Shown here: positions 32,665 to 41,601 of the stretch, one piece after another
Layout of the letters: each line of letters begins with the position of its first letter
Position numbering within the stretch: position 1 is the stretch's first letter
Assembly: GCF_900167275.1 (NCBI RefSeq)
Contig: NZ_FUWX01000005.1
Span: 124,001-188,000, forward strand
Source: Cetobacterium ceti
Lineage (GTDB): Bacteria > Fusobacteriota > Fusobacteriia > Fusobacteriales > Fusobacteriaceae
Length of the DNA: 64,000 nucleotides
Direction of reading: 5' to 3'
Program-made: the position numbers and the translations under genes
The notes under the pieces: generated by a model
Told to the model about the DNA's origin: nothing
Database searches by the model: none
Seen by the model: the letters and a program-made list of their open reading frames with translations, nothing else

Positions 32665-34200
32665 TTAGTTTGTTTTAACTTTTTTTATTTTACCTATTTT
32701 ACTTTCATTATGAACTCTGTCCACAGCAGTAATTGCATAATAGTAACTTTTTCCTTCAACTATATTTTTATCTAAAAATACATTCTTTTTACCCTTTTCC
32801 AATCTAACTGTCCCTAAAATATTTTCGCTATTATTTATATTAATTTTAGAATTTGTACTTCTATATACAGTATAATAGGTTACATAGTCATGAGGATTAT
32901 TTTCCCAAATTAATTTAACCTCTCCTCTATTTCTATAAACTTTAAAATCTTTTATTGGTTTTGGTGGTACTGTATCTATCCAAGGTGTCTGAGGAAGTAA
33001 AGCTTCATATTTATATGGCCCATATTTTAAATTATTTTTTATATTATATGAATTTTCCACAAGAGTTGCTAAACCAAAATATGCACTTCCTAAAACTCTT
33101 GGTTCTTTTCTATTATAATTAATTTGATCTATTAGTTCATATTTATTTTTCCAACTTTTTGAACTTCCAATTCTATAAGCTCCATGTCCTATGTATAAAT
33201 TTGTATGAGTTCCCTTGACCTCTTTTTCCCACCAATCAACTAAAGTTCCATATGGAGCTGGTTTAAAATTAAAATCCCAATATATTTGAGGTATAATATA
33301 ATCTATCCATCCATTCTTTATCCAAACCCTTGTATCTGCATATAATGTATCATAGTTTGTAACTCCAGCCCTTGTATTAGAACCTGTAGGATCATCACTT
33401 ATATTTCTCCACACTCCAAATGGACTAATTCCAAATCTTACATAGGGTTTTGCTTTTTTTATTTTTTTTGAAAGATCTCTTACAAAAATATCCACATTTT
33501 CCCTACGCCAATTTTCTATACCTTGACCTCTTCCATATTTTTTATAACTTCTATAATCTGGAAAGTCTAAAAGTTTCCCATTTCTTCCCTTAACTTTATA
33601 AGGATAAAAATAATCATCCATATGCACTGCATCTATATCATAATGTTTAACTACATCAACTATTATATTTTCTGTAAAGTTTCTTGCTTTAGGATTTCCT
33701 GGATCATAGTATAATTTACCACCATATTCTACTATCCAGTCTTTATGCTTTATCCCAGGATGATTTTTAGGTAATTTTTCTCCCTTTTTAAAAGTTACTC
33801 TATAGGGATTAAACCATGCATGAAACTCTAAATTTCTTTTATGAGCTTCATCTATCATAAATTTCAAAGGATCATATCCTGGATCTTTTCCTTTAACTCC
33901 TGTTAAATATTCTGACCAAGGTTCTAAATTTGGATATTTATAAAATCTATCAGCATTGGGTCTTACCTGAACTATCACTGCATTCATTTTCATATCTTTA
34001 ACTTCATCTAATAATTTTATATACTCTCTTTTTTGCTCTCCTACAGAAAGTCCTTCCTTAGATGGCCAGTTAATATTATTTACTGTAGCTATCCATACCG
34101 CTCTAAACTCTCTTTTAGGATGAGATTCATTAGCTAACCCCATATTAAATATTATTACCTGTAACATAAATATTAGTATTATGTATCCTTTTTTTTTCAA
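32665..34200 (-). CDS. Secreted glycosyl-hydrolase-like protein (GHL10 / YngK family) with a C-terminal FnIII-like domain
   Basis: 511 residues. Signal peptide at about 1-23 (a lysine-rich start, then a hydrophobic core ending near LANE). The GHL10 domain spans about 29-345: REFRAVWIATVNNINWPS, MNAVIVQVRPNADRFY, FHAWFNPYRVTF, VHMDDYFYPY and IDYIIPQIYWDF, the family's TIM-barrel strands. Residues 415-511 resemble a fibronectin type III domain (FKVYRNRGEVKLIWENN, YYTVYRS, YYYAITAVDRVHN). The substrate is probably a peptidoglycan-related or other polysaccharide (inference). It follows the small membrane gene 18 bases upstream and ends next to the tRNA promoter. Confidence 0.87.
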   Translation of the reverse strand: MKKKGYIILIFMLQVIIFNMGLANESHPKREFRAVWIATVNNINWPSKEGLSVGEQKREYIKLLDEVKDMKMNAVIVQVRPNADRFYKYPNLEPWSEYLTGVKGKDPGYDPLKFMIDEAHKRNLEFHAWFNPYRVTFKKGEKLPKNHPGIKHKDWIVEYGGKLYYDPGNPKARNFTENIIVDVVKHYDIDAVHMDDYFYPYKVKGRNGKLLDFPDYRSYKKYGRGQGIENWRRENVDIFVRDLSKKIKKAKPYVRFGISPFGVWRNISDDPTGSNTRAGVTNYDTLYADTRVWIKNGWIDYIIPQIYWDFNFKPAPYGTLVDWWEKEVKGTHTNLYIGHGAYRIGSSKSWKNKYELIDQINYNRKEPRVLGSAYFGLATLVENSYNIKNNLKYGPYKYEALLPQTPWIDTVPPKPIKDFKVYRNRGEVKLIWENNPHDYVTYYTVYRSTNSKININNSENILGTVRLEKGKKNVFLDKNIVEGKSYYYAITAVDRVHNESKIGKIKKVKTN

Positions 34201-34218
34201 TTCTCCCCTCCTCTTTTA

Positions 34219-34713
34219 CTAATCTTTAATCATTTTAAATCTATTTCCAAGCTCTCTTTTTAATATAGCTAAAAATGTAACTTTTCTACTCATTATTAAA
34301 GGTATTATAATTTGTCTTCTATCCTTTGTTATTAAATCTGCAACTATTTGTACCTTACTTCCCTTTCCAACAACCTCTTCTCTCACAGTACAAGTATCAA
34401 TATTGTCAAAATCTAAGTCTACATCTTTACTTAAAAGTTTCTTTTCCTTTAAATTTAAAGTTACACCATATCCAAAAATCATTTTTAAATGTTTTCCACC
34501 AATAAATAAAAATATACATCCAAAAATAATATATGCAATTTTCATATTATTTAAATATCCCACATACACTTGATATAATCCCATTAAGATTAATGGAATT
34601 CCTGTACTTAACCATATAAGCATTTTTTTAAATTCTAATCTAAATTTTTCTTTCTCTCTAGGGTTAACCTCCTTTTTTTCAACCTTTTTCATAAAATCCT
34701 CATAAAAAAACAT
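34219..34713 (-). CDS. Small membrane protein with two helices, function unknown
   Basis: 164 residues. A charged N-terminal 30 residues, two hydrophobic helices (about 32-52 and 57-77), then a roughly 85-residue cytoplasmic tail with alternating beta-like segments (VTLNLKEKKLLSKDVDLDFDNIDTC, KVQIVADLI, RRQIIIPLI). The shape recalls bacterial PH-domain or YcxB-type membrane proteins, but no signature is certain. AGGAGG precedes the ATG. It lies between glpX, separated by a hairpin, and the GHL10 gene. Confidence 0.6.
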   Translation of the reverse strand: MFFYEDFMKKVEKKEVNPREKEKFRLEFKKMLIWLSTGIPLILMGLYQVYVGYLNNMKIAYIIFGCIFLFIGGKHLKMIFGYGVTLNLKEKKLLSKDVDLDFDNIDTCTVREEVVGKGSKVQIVADLITKDRRQIIIPLIMSRKVTFLAILKRELGNRFKMIKD

Positions 34714-34735
34714 TTTTCCTCCTTAATAAAGAAAA

Positions 34736-34763
34736 TTCTAGCCAGGTATTAGCCTGGCTAGAA
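34736..34763 (-). terminator. Hairpin after glpX
   Basis: An 11-base perfect stem TTCTAGCCAGG/CCTGGCTAGAA with a 6-base loop, followed on the minus strand by TTTTCTTTAT. Probably partial termination before the small membrane gene. Confidence 0.65.
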
Positions 34764-34771
34764 ATCCTTAT

Positions 34772-35809
34772 CTATTTTACTAAATCTATTATTTCCGCTG
34801 GTTTATAATCTAAATTATGAACAGCATTTATATATCTAACTGTTTTACTTTTTCCTCTTATAACAAGAGTTTGAGTTCTTGCAATATTTCCTTTTCTTTT
34901 TACTCCCTCTAGTAAATCTCCACTTGTTACCCCTGTAGCTGAGAATATAACTTCGTCATCCTTTACAAGATCATCCATTCTAAGAACATCTCCTACAGTT
35001 AATCCCATCTCTTCACATCTACGTTTTTCAAAGTTAGAAATTTTATCATTTTCTAGGGAAACTCCCTTAACTTCACTTCTTAATTTTAATCTAGCATTCA
35101 TATCTCCACCTAGGGCTCTTATAACCGCAGCAGAAATTACTCCTTCAGGAGCTCCTCCTATTCCATAAAGCATATCCACATCTGAATCTACAACAGAAGT
35201 TAATATTGACCCTGCTACGTCTCCATCTGGTAAAGCATATACTCTAACACCTATATCTTGAAGTTCCTTTATAATAGTTTTATGTCTTGGTTTATCTAAA
35301 ACAACTATTGTAAGTTCATTTATTTTTTTATCTAAAGCTTTACATACATTTTCAATATTTTCCATTAAAGGTTTTTCTAAATCTATAACTCCCTTAGCTT
35401 CAGGTCCAACAATTAATTTTTCCATATACATATCTGGAGCTTTTAAGAAACTTCCTTTATTTCCAACAGCTAAAACTGCAATGGCATTAGGTTGTCCTTG
35501 AGCTGTCATTCTAGTTCCTTCCACAGGATCCACCGCAATATCTACTGATGCATATGCTCTATCCCCTGTAAAATTTTCTCCATGAACAAGTCCTACTTTT
35601 TCCCCTATATATAACATAGGAGCCTCATCTATTTCTCCCTCTCCTATTACAATTTCTCCATCTATTGTAATTCCATTTAACATAGACCTCATTGCATCAA
35701 CTGCTGCTTGGTCAGCTCCCTCTTTATTTCCTCTTCCAACCCATTTGTGTGCTGCTAAGGCTGCTGCCTCAGTTACCCTTGCAAACTCTAAAGCTAATTC
35801 TCTTTTCAT
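34772..35809 (-). CDS. glpX: Class II fructose-1,6-bisphosphatase GlpX
   Basis: 345 residues. GlpX is a metal-dependent phosphatase of gluconeogenesis. Conserved blocks: EAAALAAHKWVGRGNKEGAD, GEIVIGEGEIDEAPMLYIGE (metal-binding), DIAVDPVEGTRMTAQGQPNA, LPDGDVAGSIL, and YGIGGAPEGVISAAVIRALG. Length is a little above the usual 320-330. The start overlaps the TGA of the ftsB-like gene (ATGA), with AGGAGG just upstream. The pairing with a cell-division gene looks like operon packing rather than shared function. Confidence 0.95.
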   Translation of the reverse strand: MKRELALEFARVTEAAALAAHKWVGRGNKEGADQAAVDAMRSMLNGITIDGEIVIGEGEIDEAPMLYIGEKVGLVHGENFTGDRAYASVDIAVDPVEGTRMTAQGQPNAIAVLAVGNKGSFLKAPDMYMEKLIVGPEAKGVIDLEKPLMENIENVCKALDKKINELTIVVLDKPRHKTIIKELQDIGVRVYALPDGDVAGSILTSVVDSDVDMLYGIGGAPEGVISAAVIRALGGDMNARLKLRSEVKGVSLENDKISNFEKRRCEEMGLTVGDVLRMDDLVKDDEVIFSATGVTSGDLLEGVKRKGNIARTQTLVIRGKSKTVRYINAVHNLDYKPAEIIDLVK

Positions 35810-36087
35810 TTTTCCTCCTGTGTTATATCTATTGATCTGTAAATAATTTCCCCTTCTTTTTTCATCTGCAACCTATCTCTAGCTATTTTTTCCCTATAAA
35901 AGGGATTTTCTATTTGAGATAGACGCTTTCCATACTCAATAATTTTTTCCTTAGCTATTTTTTCTTCCATAGCTATATTTCTCATTTCGCTGTTTAAATT
36001 ATTTATTCTTACAATACTTCTATAAATAGGAACACCAAAAATACCTAAATTTATAAGAAAAATGCATATATACACTGTTATTTTCAT
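35806..36087 (-). CDS. FtsB/DivIC-type septum formation protein
   Basis: 93 residues with one N-terminal transmembrane helix (about 4-24), a coiled coil (about 28-60) and the short conserved ending NPFYREKIARDRLQMKKEGEII, which matches the FtsB/DivIC family (ExIARExLGMxKPGE). It would recruit FtsL and FtsI at the division site. Located 19 bases after def and overlapping glpX by four bases. The penicillin-binding-protein gene lies two genes upstream in the same run. Confidence 0.82.
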   Translation of the reverse strand: MKITVYICIFLINLGIFGVPIYRSIVRINNLNSEMRNIAMEEKIAKEKIIEYGKRLSQIENPFYREKIARDRLQMKKEGEIIYRSIDITQEEK

Positions 36088-36105
36088 AATTTTATTCTCT
36101 ACAAA

Positions 36106-36609
36106 TTAATTTTTTGAACTTTCTTTTTTTAATAGTTGTAACTTTTTAGAGATCATTCTCTTAGCAATAGGAGATACTTTATCTACAAATAAAATTGCAT
36201 CTAAATGGTCATACTCATGTTGAAATGCTCTTCCTAAAAGACCATCTCCCTCCTCTATAATCTCTTCACCTTTTTCATTTTGATATTTAATTTTTACATG
36301 GGTTGATCTTTTAACACCTTTATAAACTCCAGGGATACTTAGACACCCCTCTTCACAAGTTTCAACCTCATCTGATAATTCTAATATTTCTGGATTTATC
36401 ACTTTTCTTACTACTCCATCTCCTACATCTATAACAAACATTCTCTTATTAATTCCAACTTGAGGAGCTGCTAATCCTACACCTTTTACTTCATGCATAG
36501 TTTCAACCATATTCTCAAGAATCTCTCTTATTTCATTATTAATCTCTTCAACAGGAGTGGAAATATTTCTCAGAGAATCCGCTCCATATATTTTAATATC
36601 ATATAACAT
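36106..36609 (-). CDS. def: Peptide deformylase
   Basis: 167 residues. All three metal motifs are present: GVGLAAPQVG (motif 1), EEGCLSIPG (motif 2, ligand Cys) and FQHEYDHLDAI (motif 3, two His ligands and catalytic Glu). It removes the N-terminal formyl group from nascent proteins. The start gives MLYDIKIYGADSLRN, typical. No fmt is adjacent in this window; priA, which often neighbours def and fmt, lies upstream. Confidence 0.96.
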   Translation of the reverse strand: MLYDIKIYGADSLRNISTPVEEINNEIREILENMVETMHEVKGVGLAAPQVGINKRMFVIDVGDGVVRKVINPEILELSDEVETCEEGCLSIPGVYKGVKRSTHVKIKYQNEKGEEIIEEGDGLLGRAFQHEYDHLDAILFVDKVSPIAKRMISKKLQLLKKESSKN

Positions 36610-36653
36610 AATCTTAACACCTCTTAAATTTTTTTATTTCTTTTTTTATTATA

Positions 36654-38933
36654 TCATATTAGATTTATAGGGTCTATATCAACAACTACTCTATAATCTT
36701 TTCCTTTAAATTTTTTCAATTTTTCTCTTATAATTTTTTTATAATGATTTATATATTTTCTTTCACCTTTTATAAAGATATTATATCTATATCTATCCTT
36801 TACCTTATATACCAAACTTCTCATAGGACCATGAAGCTCTACCATCTCCCAAGATATTTCATCATATATTTCCTTAGAAATACTTTCTAAAATATCTTCC
36901 TTTGTAGATGATATTCCTATATTTATAATTTTTGAAAAAGGAGGATAAAAAAGAATTTCTCTATTTTCTATCTCTTTTTCATAAAATCCATCATAGTCAT
37001 CTTCTAAAATTTTATTTATTACATAACTTTCTGGCTGATAGGTTTGAATTATAACTCTTCCCTCTTTCTCTCCTCTTCCTGCTCTTCCTGCCACCTGAGT
37101 TACCAATTGAAAAGTTCTCTCCCCAGATCTAAAATCAGGGATTGTTAAAACTGTATCTGCATTTATAACTCCTACTAGGGTCACATTGGGAAAATGTAAT
37201 CCCTTAGCTATCATTTGAGTTCCTATCATAATTTTATATTTTCCCTGAGAAAAGTCCCTATACATATTTTTATAAAAATCCTTTTCCTTAGAAGACTCGC
37301 CATCAACTCTAATTATTTCCACTGGAAAATATTTTTTTAGTTCCTCTTCTACTCTTTCTACACCTTTTCCACTATGAACTATATTTGTACTTCCACATTT
37401 ACTACAATGTCCATCAAATTTTCTTGTTATACCACAGTAATTACATTTTAATATATGACCACTTGAGTAATAATTCATTTTTATAGAACAGTGTTTACAC
37501 TCTTCAATATGTCCACAGTCCCCACATTGAATAAGAGTAGAATATCCCTTCCTATTTAAAAGAAGAATTACCTGTTCATCCCTTAATAAAGTTTCTCGAA
37601 TATTATCTAAAAGCTTTTCACTGAAAAATGAATTATTTTCATTTTTCATATCCACAACTTCCATACTAGGCATTTTCGCATCTTTATATCTTTTATTCAT
37701 ATAAAATAATTCAAAAATTCCCTCTTTTCCATAGTAATAACTCTCTATAGATGGTGTTGCTGATCCTAAAACTATTTTAGCTCCTTCAAGCTCGCCTCTT
37801 TTTATAGCTACATATTTTGCATTATATCTAGGATTACTATCTTGTTTATAACTATTTTCATGTTCTTCATCTATAATTACATATTCTAAATCTTTAAGGG
37901 GAGCAAAAATTGCCGAACGAACCCCTAAAACAACTTTTTTTCTTCCACTATACAAATTATACCATTCCTTACTTCTTTCAGAAATTGTCATTTTACTATG
38001 TAAAATAGCTATAGTTTCTCCAAATTCTTCCTGAAATCTTTTTACCATTTGAGGTGTTAAAGATATTTCAGGAACTAAAAATATAGAGCCCTTTCCCTTT
38101 CTAAGTCCATCTTTAATTAATTGAATATAAACTTCTGTTTTCCCAGATCCTGTAACACCCTTTATTAAAAAATGTTTTTTCTCAGAATTTATAATCCCAT
38201 TTTTTACATAGGTTTGCTCTTCATTTAAAATTTTATCTTCAACTAATTTATTTTCTATAATTTCCTCAGAATATTTATCTTCTCTAAGGGCTTTAATATT
38301 TTTTATTAATTCTATCTCATTATTTTTCAAAGCATTATCTATAATATTTTTAGAAAATTTTTTTTCTAAAGTTTCTTTACTCACAAAATATTTTTTCTGA
38401 AAGTATTCCTCAATATCCTTATATTTTTCATGCTCTTGAAAAAAACTAATCCATTTATTTTCTTCTTTTAAAACTTTTTTTTCTAAAGCTTTTTTTATTC
38501 TTTCCTTTGAAAAGTTTTTTGTTAATGTATTTTTTCTAACTTTTATTCTTTCTAAAAAATACTCCTCCATCTCTTTATTAACATATGTAAGTTTATCTTT
38601 ATTAAACTTATATAAAAACTCATATTTAATATTTAACATAGAGGGAACTGCTGCAGAAAAAACTTGATCAAAAGAAGCTAAATAATAATTTTGTATCCAA
38701 ATTAATAATTTTATAAAATTTTCACTAAACTTTATCTGATCCTCTAACAATTTTTTTATAGGTAAAACTTTAAAAGAAAATTCATTTTCTTTTTCCTCTT
38801 CTATAATTATTCCTGCTTTTAATTTATTTCTAAAATTTACCTGTACAGGATCTCCAATTTTAAATTCATCCTTTTCATCCTTGTAGGTAAAAAAACCATT
38901 GGTTCCATCTATAAAAATTTTATAATATTTCAT
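36654..38933 (-). CDS. priA: Primosomal replication restart helicase PriA
   Basis: 759 residues. N-terminal 3'-DNA-binding domain, then a superfamily 2 helicase with [18 protein letters not shown] (Walker A near residue 260), VPEISLTPQMV, IIDEEHENSYKQ and LGSATPSIES. A zinc-binding insert follows: CGDCGHIEECKHCSIKMNYY with CNYCG and CSKCGS, eight cysteines in all. Motifs V and VI are IGTQMIAKGLHFPNV and QVAGRAGR. It reloads the replisome at stalled forks. Eight bases separate it from the upstream penicillin-binding-protein gene. Confidence 0.96.
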   Translation of the reverse strand: MKYYKIFIDGTNGFFTYKDEKDEFKIGDPVQVNFRNKLKAGIIIEEEKENEFSFKVLPIKKLLEDQIKFSENFIKLLIWIQNYYLASFDQVFSAAVPSMLNIKYEFLYKFNKDKLTYVNKEMEEYFLERIKVRKNTLTKNFSKERIKKALEKKVLKEENKWISFFQEHEKYKDIEEYFQKKYFVSKETLEKKFSKNIIDNALKNNEIELIKNIKALREDKYSEEIIENKLVEDKILNEEQTYVKNGIINSEKKHFLIKGVTGSGKTEVYIQLIKDGLRKGKGSIFLVPEISLTPQMVKRFQEEFGETIAILHSKMTISERSKEWYNLYSGRKKVVLGVRSAIFAPLKDLEYVIIDEEHENSYKQDSNPRYNAKYVAIKRGELEGAKIVLGSATPSIESYYYGKEGIFELFYMNKRYKDAKMPSMEVVDMKNENNSFFSEKLLDNIRETLLRDEQVILLLNRKGYSTLIQCGDCGHIEECKHCSIKMNYYSSGHILKCNYCGITRKFDGHCSKCGSTNIVHSGKGVERVEEELKKYFPVEIIRVDGESSKEKDFYKNMYRDFSQGKYKIMIGTQMIAKGLHFPNVTLVGVINADTVLTIPDFRSGERTFQLVTQVAGRAGRGEKEGRVIIQTYQPESYVINKILEDDYDGFYEKEIENREILFYPPFSKIINIGISSTKEDILESISKEIYDEISWEMVELHGPMRSLVYKVKDRYRYNIFIKGERKYINHYKKIIREKLKKFKGKDYRVVVDIDPINLI

Positions 38934-38941
38934 TTTTCTCC

Positions 38942-41068
38942 CTACTTTAATCTTATAGTTATAGTTTTAATATTCTCCATTTTATCTCCAGCTTTAGGAT
39001 ATTGACTAATCACTTCCCCTGTTCCAGATATTTTTAATAAGTAATTTTTATTTTTAAATAGATTTAATACATCTCTTGCTGTAAGACCTTTTAAATCTGG
39101 CATAATTTCCATATTTTCATCTATTTTGATTTTATCTTCATTTCCTTTATATATCCCTGGTGCAATTTGTGCAATATCTTCAGATAATATATTTTTTACT
39201 TTTGTTACTCTTCTAATAACTTCTCCTACCACAGGAGCTGCAACGGCTCCTCCAAATCTATGATATAATAAATCCGCCTGTGGTTTATATACCATTACCA
39301 ATATTGCATACTTTGGATTATTTACTGGAAAAAATCCCACAGTAGAAGCTAAATATTCATGACGAACATATTTTCCATTAGCACTTATCTGAGCTGTTCC
39401 TGTTTTTCCACCTACTCTATATCCTTCTACTCCAGCATTTTTAACTGTTCCCACTTCAACAGCTTTTTCTAAAATTGCTCTCATTGTTGCAGATACTTCA
39501 GGTTTCAATACTCTTCTCACAGGTTTTGGTAAATTTCTTCTAACAACCACTCCATCTTCATTTACAACTTTATCAACTAAATATGGCCTATATAAAATTC
39601 CTCCATTTATAACTGTTGAAAATGCCATTATCATTTGTATAGGGGTAACTGCTATTCCTTGGCCAAAGGCCATAGTACTTCTTTTTAACTTATCCCATCT
39701 TTTATAGGAAACTGTATAGGGTTTTCTTTCATAGGGAAAATCCACACCTGTTCTATCATAAAGACCATATCTTTTTAAATACTCTTCAAATTTTTCATCT
39801 GTAAATTTATCTCCAATTAAAACCATTCCAACGTTACTTGATTTTTCTAAAATCTCTTGAACTGTTAAAATACCTTTTACATGTCTACTACTTTCTCTTA
39901 TTGTATGTCCATATTTTTTTATTTTTCCATCTCCAACATCAAAAGTTGAGTATCTTCCCACATAACCTTCATTCATAGCAGCACCAACTATAATCGGTTT
40001 AAATATAGATCCTGGTTCAACCTGATTTTGGAAAACTGGATTTCTTACTTCTTTCTTTCTATTAAAAGAACTCTCAGCAATTATTCTTCCCGTATTAGGG
40101 TCTACAACTATTGCATAGGCTTCTTGAGCTTTAGTCTTATTAAACTCTTTTTTCAATTCATCACTTAATATATATTGAATATCGCTATCTATTGTTAAAT
40201 AAATATCTTTTCCATTTATATCCTCTTGTGCCTCTATTTTATCCGTAGGAAGTTTAATTCCTCTTGTTCTTGTACTTCTAATCTCCCTATTTACCTTCAA
40301 TCCATTTAAATAGTTATCATATTCCTTTTCTATTCCAAATATTCCTTTTTTCTCTTCCCCTTTATATCCTCTCGGATAACCTATATTTCCGATTAAATTA
40401 AAGAATAGATCACTTCTAAAATATTTTCTTTTATTTTCTTTTCGAAATTCTAATATTTTCTCCCTTACAACTCCAGAACCAACTTTTCCTATAATTTCCA
40501 TCATTTGATCCTTTTCGCTATCAGTAATATTTTTTCTTAAAATTTTATACTGCTTTTTATTATTACCCAATTGGATAATTTCATTTTTTAAATTTAAATA
40601 TTTATCATCTAACAATCCCTCTTTACAATATTCTTTTAATATGGGAAAGATTCTATCTTTTTTATCACTTAAAGCAAATTTTGGATTTATTATTAATGTG
40701 TATATATTTATATTATAAGCCAACCTTTTCCCTGTTGTATCATAAATAGTTCCACGATTACCTATATACTGTTCCTTACTTAACACTTGGTTTTCAACAG
40801 CTTTTCTATATTCATCTACCTTAAATACTTGAAGATTTATAAGTCTTATTATTAAAATAACAATTAAAAATCCAACTATATTCATTCCTGCTAAAACTCT
40901 ATCATTATATCTACTTACACTTTTATGTTTTTTCCACTCTCCATAAACAACTAATAAATATATTAAAACTAATAGGGAACTTACACTTATAAAATAATTT
41001 TTTAAATATAATGATCCACCAAAAAGTACAATACATAAAATAAGAGAGGATATTTTTAATCCCTTCAC
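38942..41068 (-). CDS. Penicillin-binding protein, FtsI-type transpeptidase with PASTA domain
   Basis: 708 residues. Three hydrophobic segments lie near the N-terminus, more than the single anchor usual in FtsI. Then comes a dimerisation domain starting GNRGTIYDTTGKRLAYN. The transpeptidase carries EPGSIFKPI (active-site Ser near 353), SSNVG (near 408) and KTGTAQ (near 553). A C-terminal PASTA domain (PDLKGLTARDVLNLFKN, VISQYPKAGDKM) is as in SpoVD and PBP2x. It cross-links septal peptidoglycan. The open frame begins at a TTG seven codons upstream; the GTG at 41068 has GGAGG eight bases before it and is chosen. Heads the priA-def-ftsB-glpX run. Confidence 0.9.
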   Translation of the reverse strand: MKGLKISSLILCIVLFGGSLYLKNYFISVSSLLVLIYLLVVYGEWKKHKSVSRYNDRVLAGMNIVGFLIVILIIRLINLQVFKVDEYRKAVENQVLSKEQYIGNRGTIYDTTGKRLAYNINIYTLIINPKFALSDKKDRIFPILKEYCKEGLLDDKYLNLKNEIIQLGNNKKQYKILRKNITDSEKDQMMEIIGKVGSGVVREKILEFRKENKRKYFRSDLFFNLIGNIGYPRGYKGEEKKGIFGIEKEYDNYLNGLKVNREIRSTRTRGIKLPTDKIEAQEDINGKDIYLTIDSDIQYILSDELKKEFNKTKAQEAYAIVVDPNTGRIIAESSFNRKKEVRNPVFQNQVEPGSIFKPIIVGAAMNEGYVGRYSTFDVGDGKIKKYGHTIRESSRHVKGILTVQEILEKSSNVGMVLIGDKFTDEKFEEYLKRYGLYDRTGVDFPYERKPYTVSYKRWDKLKRSTMAFGQGIAVTPIQMIMAFSTVINGGILYRPYLVDKVVNEDGVVVRRNLPKPVRRVLKPEVSATMRAILEKAVEVGTVKNAGVEGYRVGGKTGTAQISANGKYVRHEYLASTVGFFPVNNPKYAILVMVYKPQADLLYHRFGGAVAAPVVGEVIRRVTKVKNILSEDIAQIAPGIYKGNEDKIKIDENMEIMPDLKGLTARDVLNLFKNKNYLLKISGTGEVISQYPKAGDKMENIKTITIRLK

Positions 41069-41161
41069 AATACAACCTCCAAAAAACAATTATAGAATTA
41101 TTATACCAAATATTTAAAAAATAATGTATAATTTTAAAAAACTAATATAAAGGAGAGTTAT

Positions 41162-41545
41162 ATGAAATTTCTATTTTTATTTTTAACTATATCCTCTCTT
41201 TCTTTTTCTCTAAACTGTGGAGTTGTTGATACAAAAAATCTTTTTTCTACTTACTATAAAACTTCTATTTTTGAAAATAAAATAGATAAAATAGAAAAGG
41301 AAAATAAAGATAATCCCTCTTTAATTGAAGAAAAAAAAGAGGAATATTTCAGTGAAATTCAGAGGGATATAACCCTAGCTTCTATTATAGTTGGAAAAGA
41401 AGAGGGATTTGATATTTTAATGGATAAACGAGCCTTAATATATGGAGGAAAGGATATTACTGAAAATGTAAAGGAATTTTTAAATAATACAAAATCTTCA
41501 GAACTTAAGGGAATTAAAATTATAAAAGATACTAAAGTTTTATAA
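41162..41545 (+). CDS. Short Skp/OmpH-like periplasmic protein
   Basis: 127 residues with a signal peptide (about 1-16, SLSFSLN). The mature start CGVVDTKNLFSTYYKT corresponds to the IGVVDxxKLF strand of Skp/OmpH chaperones, and the end FDILMDKRALIYGGKDITENVKEFLN to their YDLVLDxxAVLYGxxDIT segment. The coiled-coil tentacle between is only about 45 residues, shorter than in the usual 160-residue proteins. Probably an outer-membrane protein chaperone or a reduced relative. A TATAAT lies at 41127-41132 and AAGGAGAG precedes the ATG. Confidence 0.72.
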   Translation: MKFLFLFLTISSLSFSLNCGVVDTKNLFSTYYKTSIFENKIDKIEKENKDNPSLIEEKKEEYFSEIQRDITLASIIVGKEEGFDILMDKRALIYGGKDITENVKEFLNNTKSSELKGIKIIKDTKVL

Positions 41546-41552
41546 ATATGAA

Positions 41553-41580
41553 AAAGGAGAACCGAAGTTCTCCTTTTTTT
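41553..41580. terminator. Terminator between the Skp-like gene and nifJ
   Basis: AAAGGAGAAC (41553-41562) pairs with GTTCTCCTTT (41567-41576) around CGAA, followed by more T. Works as a plus-strand terminator and may serve nifJ as well. Confidence 0.82.
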
Positions 41581-41601
41581 ATTTAGATTTAGATATATCT
41601 A

